41,291 nt of DNA from Mesorhizobium sp. (GCF_017306585.1 NZ_JAFKIC010000143.1:1-41291), one strand, 5' to 3'; positions 1-8,105 are shown, numbered from the stretch's first letter. The notes: a model not told the origin generated them from the sequence alone. Numbers and translations: made by a program.

Positions 1-166
1 GGACTCTTGCCACATTAACCTCATGCGCCGCACGAGGGGAGCGGCGTGGCGCTTACGTCTATGCCTTTCCGCTTTTTGCCCTAGTCTAGAGCGTTCAACG
101 GGGTTATTCACCCTTATACCCTAAAGCATAAAGGGTGCCTCGCCAATCAATATCGCTGGGACGCGA

Positions 167-179
167 TCGGTCATAGCCA
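167..179 (+). repeat. 13-bp direct repeat, left copy
   Basis: tcggtcatagcca occurs here and again at 3493-3505 in the same orientation, bracketing the retron module. Beyond the 13 exact bases the two copies share a looser similarity (gtcta, then a ctgga/ttgga-like stretch). It could be an integration footprint or a dispersed repeat remnant. Confidence 0.45.
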
Positions 180-193
180 GTCTAGCCGTTGGA

Positions 194-1912
194 TCAGGGC
201 AATGCCGCTAGCTGCACAGGCGTTGGTATAGGCGCCGCCTTTAACAGCACTTGATAGTGATCGATCACATCGCAGCAAGCCTTTAGAAGTGGCTCAAATC
301 GCGAAAAGTCGATTGAAGCGCGCTTAGGTGCGATAATTTCCGTAGCGAATTCGTTTTTCCCGTAAAATTTGGTCTGGTCGAACTTCTTGTTGCTGCGGTT
401 AAATTCCCGAACCCCGATCTTTTCAGCCAGCACGGAGCTATCAAACAGGTCTTCGATAGCCGTTGAGGCACCCGCCACCTTGGGAACGGGCACTACGTAA
501 AGGTTCTCGTAGACGTAATAGAATGGGTCCGACCCGTCGATTGGTTTCCCGAGAATGTTAGTCAGGTGGTTGAAGATTTTCGTCGAGCCGCTGTCGTTGT
601 CCACCACCATAATGACCGGCTGTGACGCCCCATGTTTGAAAGGCTTCATCCGCTGGCGGTAGGAACTGAGCAGCTTGTTCATTTCGTCGCCGCCGCCCGA
701 TAGGTCTTGGAAGCGGGCCGTGCGAGAGTTGTAGTGGAAGAAGTCCACCAAAAGGGAGAACTTCGGCGTGGCGTCCACAAGCCGCGGGAACTTCAGATGA
801 AGGCTCTTCATCGCCGCGCGCAGATAAATGTTGTCGGTCTTTCCCTCGCAGATGATGCGCGGCCGGACGATCCCATAAAACGATTGGTAGTCCAGGAAGT
901 ATCCGAACAGCTTTGAGAATCCGGGCTGGTCATCAGTGAAGAAGGCATCGTTCTTGATGCGCCGTATTTGGTAGATGAAGCTCAGCATACCATCGAGGCT
1001 GTCGTTGCTGATGGGGCGCTCGCCCCTCTTTGTGCCGGTGTGTGCCCAGCCATGCTGAAACAGATGCCTGCACATAGCGCGCGACTGCTTGTAGTACTCG
1101 TGCCTGACGTTGAGTTTTTGATTGACGATCAGACCTGTCGTGTCCTGCCGCGAATCCCGCTTTTGCATGCGGGATTTCTCGTGATTGACCGTGAATCCGG
1201 CGCGGTAGACGAGCCGCAGGATTCCATCACCGGCAGTCCATTTGTCACGGCTGCCTCTGACAAGGCGCGCCACCGCTTCCGGAAACTCCTTCTCGTTGGT
1301 TGAGAACGTCAGGTCATCTGCATACCGCGTGTAGGTGCAGTGATGCTTGCTGGCCATCTTATTCAGCTGAATGTCGAGGATGTGGGTGATCAGATTGGAT
1401 ATGACCGGCGAGCACGGGCTGCCCTGCGGCAGCATGTTATTGTGGCAGGCGATTTGCGCGATGATGGTCGCGATCTTCGGATCGAGCTGGAAGTTCCGGT
1501 CCTTGATGAAGAACCCGTAGACCCGCCCGAAATTGATTCTTGGGAAAAAGTCCTGCAGGTCGGCGTTGAAGACCCAGCGCCGGTTGCGATGGTGCGCGGC
1601 GTTGGTCACGATCGAGAAGCCGGTCTTGAAGCCATGGGATACCACCCTGGCCTTTGTAGTGCGCTTGCCTTCGAGCTCCGCTTCAATCCGCCCAAGGAGA
1701 CCGGCCAATCTCGTTTGGACGAGCTTCAGCCGCGAGTTTGGTGCTGCAATGAGACGGCGACCACCATTCTTCTTTGGAATTTCGAAGTAATCATAGGGAT
1801 TGGCACGCCGGTACCAATAAAGGGCATATGATACCGTTTCGCCCTTGAGTTTAAGAAGGCGGGCAAGCTGAGGAAGGGTCGTGGCGCTCTTTAGTTCGCT
1901 GAGTTCTGACAT
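194..1912 (-). CDS. Retron reverse transcriptase with C-terminal TOPRIM-like domain
   Basis: This 572-residue protein copies part of its own non-coding RNA into branched msDNA in known retrons, which act as anti-phage modules. The N-terminal two thirds is a retron-type RT. It has motif A Asp118/Asp121, the retron region-X motif NAxxH at 104-108, LPQGSPCSPV at 161-170, the catalytic YADD at 197-200 and a region-Y motif TTG at 258-260 where VTG is usual. Residues from about 350 form an extension far beyond a minimal retron RT of about 320 residues. It has EGKTD at 356-360 and DND at 438-440, the Glu and DxD signature of TOPRIM/OLD-type metal-dependent nuclease or primase folds. The ATG lies 6 nt after the a2 arm of the upstream ncRNA and has no clear ribosome site. 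The RT assignment is firm, TOPRIM is a strong motif-based call, and its activity is inferred. Confidence 0.92.
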   Translation of the reverse strand: MSELSELKSATTLPQLARLLKLKGETVSYALYWYRRANPYDYFEIPKKNGGRRLIAAPNSRLKLVQTRLAGLLGRIEAELEGKRTTKARVVSHGFKTGFSIVTNAAHHRNRRWVFNADLQDFFPRINFGRVYGFFIKDRNFQLDPKIATIIAQIACHNNMLPQGSPCSPVISNLITHILDIQLNKMASKHHCTYTRYADDLTFSTNEKEFPEAVARLVRGSRDKWTAGDGILRLVYRAGFTVNHEKSRMQKRDSRQDTTGLIVNQKLNVRHEYYKQSRAMCRHLFQHGWAHTGTKRGERPISNDSLDGMLSFIYQIRRIKNDAFFTDDQPGFSKLFGYFLDYQSFYGIVRPRIICEGKTDNIYLRAAMKSLHLKFPRLVDATPKFSLLVDFFHYNSRTARFQDLSGGGDEMNKLLSSYRQRMKPFKHGASQPVIMVVDNDSGSTKIFNHLTNILGKPIDGSDPFYYVYENLYVVPVPKVAGASTAIEDLFDSSVLAEKIGVREFNRSNKKFDQTKFYGKNEFATEIIAPKRASIDFSRFEPLLKACCDVIDHYQVLLKAAPIPTPVQLAALP

Positions 1913-1918
1913 GGAATG

Positions 1919-2045
1919 GCTTGCGGATACTCGTATGCCAGAGCATCGGACATGGGTATACAGTCCGTAAGGAATGTGCGGGCAGAACCCCGCGCATTGA
2001 TATCAACTATCGCCGAAACAACAACAGCAGAATCTATCCGCAAGC
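1919..2045 (-). ncRNA. Retron msr-msd non-coding RNA
   Basis: This 127-nt segment directly upstream of the RT is bounded by a perfect 11-bp inverted pair, gcttgcggata (a1, 2035-2045 on the minus strand) and tatccgcaagc (a2, 1919-1929), as in retron RNAs. The base after a1 on the minus strand (2034) is G, where known retrons place the branching guanosine. A hairpin at 2007-2027 pairs CUGUUG with CGAUAG (two G-U pairs) around the loop UUGUUUCGG, which matches the msr loop of retron Ec86 as I remember it. Further hairpins at 1973-1998 (10-bp arms, one mismatch) and 1947-1967 (cggac/gtccg) probably belong to msd. The exact msr/msd boundary cannot be fixed by eye. RNA and gene order are putAbiC-like gene, ncRNA, RT. 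Confidence 0.88.
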
Positions 2046-2084
2046 ACGGCACCTACAGCACAATCCGGCACGGAATTCAAGCTC

Positions 2085-3005
2085 CTAGGTCCCTTCCGAG
2101 GTGAAGTCGTCCTTATCGAGTGCCGCCGCTGCAGGAAGCAGGTTTTCATGGAAGATGACCAGCAGCTTGTCGCGCGGAACGTTGTCGAGCAACGCGTACC
2201 GGACGACATACTGGCCGAACCTTTTTCCTATCGGCGTCTGGCAACTGTAGAACATTAAAAGTAGCTCGTAGTCGGAGAGCTGAGCGCGCAGCAGCCGCAT
2301 GTACCGCTGCTTGTCGACAACGGGGCTTTCGTCGACGAACCGCACGACGTTGTAGAGATAGCGGAAGTAGTGGCCGATATCCTGCTTGTAGCTGTCCATG
2401 AACTCCTTGTAGGCTGAGGAGATTTTATCGCCGTCGTTTGGCTCCATGTTGTTGTGATACATGCGTTCGAAATAGACAAAGAAGGTCTTGAAGCAGTCTC
2501 TCCCAGTGCTTGTTTGGCCACCTTCTTTGTTCCGCAAATCCATCGCGTTCACGATCGAGTTGTGGAGATTCAGCATCTGGAAAAACGTCGATTCGAAATT
2601 CTGTCGATCGGTCGACTGGATTTGCGTTTCGAGCGCGTTCGCCGACCTCGCGAATTCGTCGCGTGTAAGGCGCAGCTCAAACTGCTGGATCACGATTGTC
2701 AGGAGCAGGCCGATCACCGTGATGAAGGTGAAGATCGGTGTCAGTGTGCCGTCGAGGAACGCGCCGACATCCTGAATCTCGGCGCCGTTAAAAAACCACG
2801 CCGAAAAGGCCAGTACTGACATCGCAATCGTTAGAAGAATGGCGAGCACCAGCAGTCCGAACGGAGCCGCCCGCATATCCTTGGCTTCGGGATCTACCAT
2901 TCGGTAGAACAGGCCGCGAAGCCACCATCTTCCATCGATCCTTGCCGCTCCGACAACGATAATCGCCGCGACAGCTAGTATGAAGCGATAAGGAATATCG
3001 GCCAT
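2085..3005 (-). CDS. putAbiC-like membrane protein, probable retron partner or effector
   Basis: This 306-residue protein has three hydrophobic segments (about 5-20, 47-72 and 87-107) followed by a soluble helical region. The segment at 137-152, FESTFFQMLNLHNSIV, resembles the conserved core of putative phage abortive infection (putAbiC) proteins as I recall it. Such proteins are thought to damage or arrest infected cells, but the mechanism of this one is unknown. The start is supported by a GGGGGA element about 6 nt upstream. Its stop is 39 nt before the a1 arm of the retron RNA and on the same strand, so it is probably co-transcribed with the ncRNA and RT. Function as the membrane-acting arm of the retron is inferred from position. 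The family call is moderately secure. Confidence 0.72.
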   Translation of the reverse strand: MADIPYRFILAVAAIIVVGAARIDGRWWLRGLFYRMVDPEAKDMRAAPFGLLVLAILLTIAMSVLAFSAWFFNGAEIQDVGAFLDGTLTPIFTFITVIGLLLTIVIQQFELRLTRDEFARSANALETQIQSTDRQNFESTFFQMLNLHNSIVNAMDLRNKEGGQTSTGRDCFKTFFVYFERMYHNNMEPNDGDKISSAYKEFMDSYKQDIGHYFRYLYNVVRFVDESPVVDKQRYMRLLRAQLSDYELLLMFYSCQTPIGKRFGQYVVRYALLDNVPRDKLLVIFHENLLPAAAALDKDDFTSEGT

Positions 3006-3055
3006 TGTTCGTCCCCCGCCACAGTTTTAGGCACAAGTAGACGAGACGCAAAGCA

Positions 3056-3089
3056 GAAACGCCGCTCGACCTTTCGGGAGCGGCGTTTC
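3056..3089. repeat. 12-bp perfect inverted repeat upstream of the retron operon
   Basis: gaaacgccgctc (3056-3067) and gagcggcgtttc (3078-3089) pair perfectly around a 10-nt loop, 50 nt upstream of the putAbiC-like start. There is no long T tract on either strand, so it may be a weak terminator insulating the operon or an operator. Confidence 0.5.
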
Positions 3090-3145
3090 ACGAAGCTAGC
3101 GGCAGAGCCGCCCGTTCGGATGCGGGTGACGACTAGATTGATCTG

Positions 3146-3262
3146 ATGGCTGCAAATCAAGACTTGGTCGACATCGAGAAAGAGGTGCGCAGTGCTACTG
3201 CGAAGCACAACCCGTTCTTGCGGGAGCTTGAGCTTCCATCTTTGCCGATGGCGAAAGGCTGA
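3146..3262 (+). pseudogene. Fragment resembling the C-terminal tail of a type I restriction methyltransferase (HsdM)
   Basis: A 38-codon stretch reads in a coding-like way, with IEKEV, ATAKHNPFLRELELPSLP and a stop. From memory this resembles the tail of many HsdM-type N6-adenine methyltransferases, where a motif like HNxFLxELGLPPLP comes just before the stop. An in-frame TAG lies 12 nt before the ATG, so no upstream body is present. I read it as a 3-prime remnant left when the retron island replaced a restriction-modification locus. The family guess is tentative and needs a protein search. Confidence 0.3.
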
Positions 3263-3649
3263 TGTGAGCCCACCAGCACAGCGCCGAATAAACGTCCGCT
3301 GTCGGGCAAAGTTCATCTGCGCCTGAATGTCAGCATCGAGGCGCAGAGCTGACTGGCAGTGTTGGGGCCGATAGCGGACCGGCGGCTTTCGAGCGGTGTC
3401 GACAGGATTGCTGCCTTTACTCGAGCCCATAGTCGCCCCGTCGTGACCGGGTTGGTGTTCGGTCTTGACATGGCCGGCGACAACCACACCGGTCGGTCAT
3501 AGCCATGTCTACCCACCGCTGGACTAGGTTGAGACCTGGAGCGCAGTGCTGGGCCTGAAGGACTGGTCGCAACGGGCCTCACTGCGCTCGACGCACATCT
3601 CGCTGTCAAGGTCTCTGAAGAGGCCGGCAGGGGCGGTTAGATCAAGGGC
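3263..3649. other. Gene-free stretch between the retron island and the antiporter gene
   Basis: About 390 bp in which I see no protein I can name. Open frames on the minus strand overlap one another in different frames and have arginine/serine-rich, non-coding-like composition. It contains the right 13-bp direct repeat. It may be decayed mobile-element DNA. Confidence 0.35.
3493..3505 (+). repeat. 13-bp direct repeat, right copy
   Basis: Second copy of tcggtcatagcca, about 490 bp upstream of the putAbiC-like start. Together with the copy at 167-179 it frames about 3.3 kb. No integrase or transposase is visible inside the bracket. Confidence 0.45.
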
Positions 3650-4750
3650 TCAGGGAATTGCAGAGATCAGCAGGAACATAGCGAAGATGCCGAGATGGAC
3701 CACACCCTGAAGGCTTGTCGTGCGGCCCGTGCCGAGCGTAAGCGTGCTGACAAACAAGGTGAGTAGCAAGAGGACCATTGAGGTTGCCGGCAGCCCCAAC
3801 GTCAAGGGTCGCGCTGTCGCCACCGCCAAGGCGGCGACCACCGGGATCGTCATGCCGATGCTCGCCAGCGCCGACCCGATGACCAGGTTGACGCTGTTCT
3901 GCAGGCGGTTGAGGCGTGCGGCACGGATAGAGGCGATGCCCTCTGGAAGGAGCACGATGGTCGCGATTACGACGCCGACGACCGCCTGCGGCAAACCGGC
4001 CGCGGAGATCGCGTCATCCAGCGGGTGCGACAGGACCTTTGACAGCAAAATCACCAGCAGCAGCGAAAACGGCAGCAGCACTGCCGCCCCCAGCGTTTCC
4101 TTCGAGGAGGGAATATGGTGCGGCGCTTCATCCACTTCGGATCCGGCGGCACTTACCTCCATGAAGTAGTCGCGATGTTTGATCGTCTGGACGAAGACGA
4201 AATATCCATAGAGCACAAGGCAGACGATGCCGACGACCGTGATCTGCAAGGTCGAGAACTGCATGCTGCCGCCTGCCTGGACGAACACCGGCAAGACAAA
4301 GACGATTGTCGCCAAGGTGCCGAGCACGCCAAGTGCTGCCGATGTCGCATTCACCTGGAACGCCTGCTCCCGATGCCTGCGGGCTCCCAGCACGAGGGAA
4401 AGACCGATCACCCCGTTGAGCACGATCATAATGGCTGAGAACACCGTGTCACGCGCGACCATCTCGCTGCCCGCCGCCCCGGACAGCATTATCGAAACAA
4501 TCAATCCCACCTCGATGACAGTCACTGCCGCGGCCAGGATGATCGAGCCAAGAGGTTCGCCGACCTTCAACGCCAGCATTTCCGCGTGATGAACGGCCGA
4601 GAATACGCAAGCGCCAAGCGCCAGCACCGCGATGATCAGAACCGCTGGCGTTTCAGGAATGACATGCGCGAAAATGAGTCCCGTCAGCACTGCGGACCCT
4701 ATCGGCACGGCAAGGGACCATTTAGGAATCTCGCCCGTGGGTGAACTCAT
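3650..4750 (-). CDS. chaA: ChaA-like calcium/sodium-proton antiporter
   Basis: This protein of about 366 residues in the CaCA cation exchanger superfamily would export Ca2+ or Na+ in exchange for protons across the inner membrane. It consists almost entirely of hydrophobic helices, about ten or eleven. Two regions carry the antiporter repeat signature: GEPLGSIILAAAVTVIEVGLI-like residues near 65-85, with the conserved Glu in the VTVIE segment, and a second repeat with VIATIVLLPEGIASIRA near 255-275. The frame can begin at a GTG at 4759 or the ATG at 4750. Neither has a good ribosome site and I prefer the ATG. It follows the beta-barrel gene on the same strand after about 100 nt, so read-through from that operon is possible. 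Confidence 0.85.
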   Translation of the reverse strand: MSSPTGEIPKWSLAVPIGSAVLTGLIFAHVIPETPAVLIIAVLALGACVFSAVHHAEMLALKVGEPLGSIILAAAVTVIEVGLIVSIMLSGAAGSEMVARDTVFSAIMIVLNGVIGLSLVLGARRHREQAFQVNATSAALGVLGTLATIVFVLPVFVQAGGSMQFSTLQITVVGIVCLVLYGYFVFVQTIKHRDYFMEVSAAGSEVDEAPHHIPSSKETLGAAVLLPFSLLLVILLSKVLSHPLDDAISAAGLPQAVVGVVIATIVLLPEGIASIRAARLNRLQNSVNLVIGSALASIGMTIPVVAALAVATARPLTLGLPATSMVLLLLTLFVSTLTLGTGRTTSLQGVVHLGIFAMFLLISAIP

Positions 4751-4851
4751 GATGCACACTCATGTTGGAGACGTCTTCGTCAGCCGCTGCGATGAGTTGG
4801 TGGGGCAGTTCGGTTACCATCGCGCGGCTCGTGGGGTAGTTCGGCACGCGC

Positions 4852-5664
4852 TCAGAACCGCCACGTCATGCCGAGCACCGGCCCGGACAGACGAGAATCG
4901 AAGACGTGGCCGCCGGACTCGTAGTCCACATTGAGCACTTTATAGCCGGCTGAAATGGAAATTTTGTCGGTGACAATATAGTTGACCGTCGCCAGCACCT
5001 GCCACGTGCTTTTTGAGCCTGCACCGAATCCGCCGACGTCGGCTTGGGCCTGAACTGAAAACTCGTCGGTTAGCCGAAGGAAAGCCCGGGCGCCAATAAC
5101 CGGATCAGCCCATCCGAAGCTTTCCTTATAACTGCCGGTCAGACCCGCGGCCTCAACCGTAACCCGGTTTGAAATATGCCAGAGTCGCACACCGCCCAAG
5201 GCATCCAGCGTGAACGACGGGCTGTCATAGATGCGATAGCCCGCCTGCAGCGTCGACATGAATTCCTTGGTGTCGACGCTGGCATTGACGCTGGCAATTG
5301 GTGGTAGCGGCGGCGGCAACGGCGGAAGCGGACCAGACGTCTTTTCGTCGGTTGTATCGACGTACATCAGATCGCCTGAGAAGACGAAGCGATCATATCT
5401 GCCCCATACGTTGACGAAAGTGCCGAAATTCAGATCATCCATGACGTCCGAGAACGACTTGTCGATGCCGATGGTGGGGCCGCGCCTGAAAGGTGATATG
5501 TCGCCATTAATACCGGCCGCCCAGAGATAAGGCGTGACCTGGAACGCCCAGTTTTTGTCATTCCCGGCCGTGTCCGCCTGTGCGTTCAGTGCGTCGGCTG
5601 CCATAGCTTGCGGAGCAAGAAGAACGCACGCCGAAGCCACACATGCCGCCAGGATTGCCCTCAT
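4852..5664 (-). CDS. Outer-membrane beta-barrel protein
   Basis: The 270-residue precursor has a clear signal peptide (residues 1-22, ending AMA before ADAL) and then alternating hydrophobic and polar strands rich in aromatic residues. It ends in TWRF, and the terminal Phe is the usual mark for Bam-assembled barrels. An unusual proline-rich loop (PLPPLPPPLPP) lies near residue 115. It resembles uncharacterised 8-10 stranded barrels with an autotransporter-like or OmpA-like fold, and no substrate can be inferred. Its start codon is 10 nt after the stop of the upstream amidohydrolase, so the two are one operon. The pair might handle a periplasmic substrate together. Confidence 0.8.
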   Translation of the reverse strand: MRAILAACVASACVLLAPQAMAADALNAQADTAGNDKNWAFQVTPYLWAAGINGDISPFRRGPTIGIDKSFSDVMDDLNFGTFVNVWGRYDRFVFSGDLMYVDTTDEKTSGPLPPLPPPLPPIASVNASVDTKEFMSTLQAGYRIYDSPSFTLDALGGVRLWHISNRVTVEAAGLTGSYKESFGWADPVIGARAFLRLTDEFSVQAQADVGGFGAGSKSTWQVLATVNYIVTDKISISAGYKVLNVDYESGGHVFDSRLSGPVLGMTWRF

Positions 5665-5674
5665 GATCGTTCCC

Positions 5675-7132
5675 TCAGCTTGCCACCGTGTTCTTGTAAA
5701 TGCGTCCGTCTTTCATGATCAGCTTCATGTTCTTGTCGGGATCGGCCAGGAGATCGATGTTGGTCAGGGGATTGCCGTCGACCACCAGAATGTCCGCGAG
5801 CGCGCCGGCTTCTATGACGCCGAGCTTACCCGGATAGGGATTTCGCGGGCCGGACAGCGCCATCAGTTCGCCGCTGCGGCTGGTGGCCATTCGCAACACC
5901 TCTGCCGCATCGAACCACCGTACGATCTTTGCAAGTTGCCGCCCCTGTGACGCCGTTCCTCTCGGCGAGAACAAGATATCGGTCCCCCACACCATCTTGA
6001 CCTTGTGTTTCGGGCCGAGTTCGAACGATCGAATGGTGCCCTCGGCAATCAACTGGCGCTGCGCCTGGACCTGCGCGGAGCCATGCGTGTTGGAATCCTC
6101 ATCGGCCAGGAACGGCTGTATGCTCCACCATGCGTCATGGTCGGCCATCTGCTTGACGGTATCCTCGTCGGCAAGTTGGCCGTGTTCGATGGACTGTACG
6201 CCGCAGGAAAGCGCGCGCTGAATGCCTTTCGGAACGTAGACGTGGGCGGCCACATAGGTACCCCAATCCGCTGCCGCTCCCACCGCTGCCTTGATCTCGC
6301 CTTCCGAATACTGGACGCTGTCGAGCGGATCGAATTCCGAAGAGAGGCCGCCTCCCGCCATTATCTTGATCTGACTGGCGCCAAGGAGAAGTTGCTCTCG
6401 AACGCGCCGCAACACTTCGGGTTCGCCATCGGCAATCGCCGATATGCCCGCCGCCTCGGCGGCCCCGAGGTCGTTTTGCGAAGTGCGCGGGATATCCGAA
6501 CGCTGGCGGAAATCGCCATGGCCGGACGTCTGGGAGATCATCGCGCCTGAGGGGTAGATTCGAGGCCCCGGTATACGGCCTTCATCGATGGCCCGTTTCA
6601 CCGCGAATGCCGGCCCGCCGACATCGCGGATTGTCGTGAAGCCGCGCAGGATCGTACGCTCGGCCTCCTGCGCGGCAAGAAGGTGCACGTAGGGCACGTC
6701 AGCGGTGAACGCTACCAACTGCGAAATACTGGCAAGCAGCATATGCCAGTGGGCGTCGATCAGCCCAGGCATCAGCGTCCGGCCCGCGCAGTCGATGACG
6801 TCGGCGTCGGTGACCGTCTCATTGGCGCCGGGCAATGCCTTGATCGAAGTGCCCTCAACGAGCACCGACTTCCCTTCTATGAGCTGGCTGGCATTGCCGT
6901 CGAAGACACGGACATTTTTGAAAAGCATCGGCCTGAATGCCGTCTGCGCGAAGGAAGGTGTCACCAGCCCCAGTGCCGGGGCCGCGAGCGCGGCTGCTAC
7001 TCCTCGCAGTACAGAACGGCGAGACAAGCCTTTGTTGACGGAATCGAAAAGGTTGAGTGCAAGTGGACTGTGGCACGGGCAATCCAGACCATGCGCCAGC
7101 CCTTGATATGTCCGGCCGAAGCTCACCATCAT
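5675..7132 (-). CDS. Tat-exported metal-dependent amidohydrolase (Xaa-Pro dipeptidase/imidazolonepropionase-like)
   Basis: This protein of about 485 residues in the amidohydrolase superfamily hydrolyses an amide or ester bond with a binuclear metal site in a TIM barrel. A twin-arginine signal, SRRSVLRG plus a hydrophobic run ending PSFAQ, lies about 37 residues in, so it should be exported folded to the periplasm. Visible metal or active-site elements are DAHWH (HxH), KIMAGGG, AAHVY, IEHG and WGTD. The frame is open far upstream to 7699, but the real start is ATG 7132 (or the next codon, 7129), preceded by GGAGAGGG about 7 nt away. The longer version would overlap chrR. It is the first gene of an operon with the beta-barrel gene. 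Its natural substrate cannot be read from sequence. Confidence 0.85.
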   Translation of the reverse strand: MMVSFGRTYQGLAHGLDCPCHSPLALNLFDSVNKGLSRRSVLRGVAAALAAPALGLVTPSFAQTAFRPMLFKNVRVFDGNASQLIEGKSVLVEGTSIKALPGANETVTDADVIDCAGRTLMPGLIDAHWHMLLASISQLVAFTADVPYVHLLAAQEAERTILRGFTTIRDVGGPAFAVKRAIDEGRIPGPRIYPSGAMISQTSGHGDFRQRSDIPRTSQNDLGAAEAAGISAIADGEPEVLRRVREQLLLGASQIKIMAGGGLSSEFDPLDSVQYSEGEIKAAVGAAADWGTYVAAHVYVPKGIQRALSCGVQSIEHGQLADEDTVKQMADHDAWWSIQPFLADEDSNTHGSAQVQAQRQLIAEGTIRSFELGPKHKVKMVWGTDILFSPRGTASQGRQLAKIVRWFDAAEVLRMATSRSGELMALSGPRNPYPGKLGVIEAGALADILVVDGNPLTNIDLLADPDKNMKLIMKDGRIYKNTVAS

Positions 7133-7484
7133 AACCGCACCCTCTCCGCCAGAGGAGTAAGTCGAGACAAGGCCCTCGAAAACGGTTCGCTTGGGCCTTC
7201 TGCCGACAGCTGCACTTTGATGGCAGAGCTTCGGGCAGGCGTCAATCCACTGGTCGGACCAGCGTTTTATTGTATAGCATGTCTTGAGCAGCCATGACTG
7301 GTTTGAAGCCAGGCTCAAGTCGATATGAGGCGCAAAGGCGCCGTTGCGCACAAAATGCATCCAAGGCTTTTCCGCGCAACTGCAAAGACGCACTGCAGCG
7401 ACACTGCTTCTTAAACTATGCCGGCGACCCTCAAGGTCGTTTTCGCGGGGATTTCGAGTTTGAGCGGCGTTCCAAGAGCGCCGC
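7133..7484. other. Intergenic region before the amidohydrolase, with a hairpin after chrR
   Basis: About 350 bp without a credible gene. At 7464-7484 gcggcg and cgccgc pair immediately after the chrR stop codon and may end the sigma/anti-sigma transcript, although there is no T tract. The promoter of the amidohydrolase operon should lie nearer 7133-7250, but I could not identify one. Confidence 0.4.
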
Positions 7485-8105
7485 CTAAAGCCTGAACAGC
7501 GGCTGTAGGATGCGGCCAAGCCGGCTTTGAAGCACGATATTGCCCTCAAGAGCCACAATGCAGACGCAGGGGTCGCCAGCACATACGGTCGGCTTGTGTT
7601 CCATAGTCTCGTCGGCCTCGTCGAAGTCGCCAGGGCCGTAGCGGCCGAACTGGTGCTCGAACGCCCCTTCGAGCACGCATGTCCATTCATAGCCGTCATG
7701 CCGATGATGCGGCAGCCTGGTTCCTGGCGCCGCCTTCAGCATAAACACCTTGATGTTTGAGACTTCAGGCACCGACACCGAACGTTGGCGCACACCCGGC
7801 CCGACCCAACGCCATGGCCCGAGCTGATAGTGGTCGAGCGGTTCATTTAGTCGCGTCTCGGGGGCCGAGGGGTTGTCTTCAATCAACCGCAAAACATTTC
7901 GCAGCGCGCCTGGCTCCATTGATACCGATGCTGCCTGCTCAAGAAGCTCGCCACCTATCGCCTCGAACCGACCGACCTTCCGACTGCAGGCAGCGCACAA
8001 AGACAGATGCATCAAAACGACAAGTCCGCGCGCTTGGTCAAGCGTGCCAGAAGCAAAGGCCGCGAGGGTCTCGTCGGTCGGATGATGGACAATGGCCTCA
8101 GTCAT
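7485..8105 (-). CDS. chrR: ChrR-type zinc-binding anti-sigma factor with cupin domain
   Basis: This 206-residue anti-sigma factor is of the Rhodobacter ChrR class, which holds its ECF sigma inactive until singlet oxygen or organic hydroperoxide is sensed. The N-terminal zinc anti-sigma domain shows His33-x3-Cys37-x2-Cys40 plus an early His pair at 7-8. The C-terminal cupin carries His134, His136, Glu140 and His170, matching the zinc ligand set of the ChrR cupin. Its ATG overlaps the sigma-factor stop by 4 nt (ATGA), so the two proteins are translationally coupled. The cytoplasmic partner is the product of 8102-8653. The identification is secure at the family level; the inducing signal is inferred from the family. 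Confidence 0.93.
   Translation of the reverse strand: MTEAIVHHPTDETLAAFASGTLDQARGLVVLMHLSLCAACSRKVGRFEAIGGELLEQAASVSMEPGALRNVLRLIEDNPSAPETRLNEPLDHYQLGPWRWVGPGVRQRSVSVPEVSNIKVFMLKAAPGTRLPHHRHDGYEWTCVLEGAFEHQFGRYGPGDFDEADETMEHKPTVCAGDPCVCIVALEGNIVLQSRLGRILQPLFRL

Noticed and set aside
109-138. Hairpin caccctt/aagggtg after the RT as a terminator
   Set aside because: Only 7 bp with a 15-nt loop and no T tract on the minus strand, too weak to call.
2975-3609. Minus-strand open frames of 170 and 98 codons, considered as transposase remnants
   Set aside because: They overlap in different frames, include the inverted repeat and the hsdM-like fragment in antisense, and show no DDE or other transposase motif I can identify.
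7133-7699. N-terminal extension of the amidohydrolase frame to 7699
   Set aside because: The extra 189 codons are non-protein-like, overlap chrR and precede the well-placed ribosome site and Tat signal at 7132.
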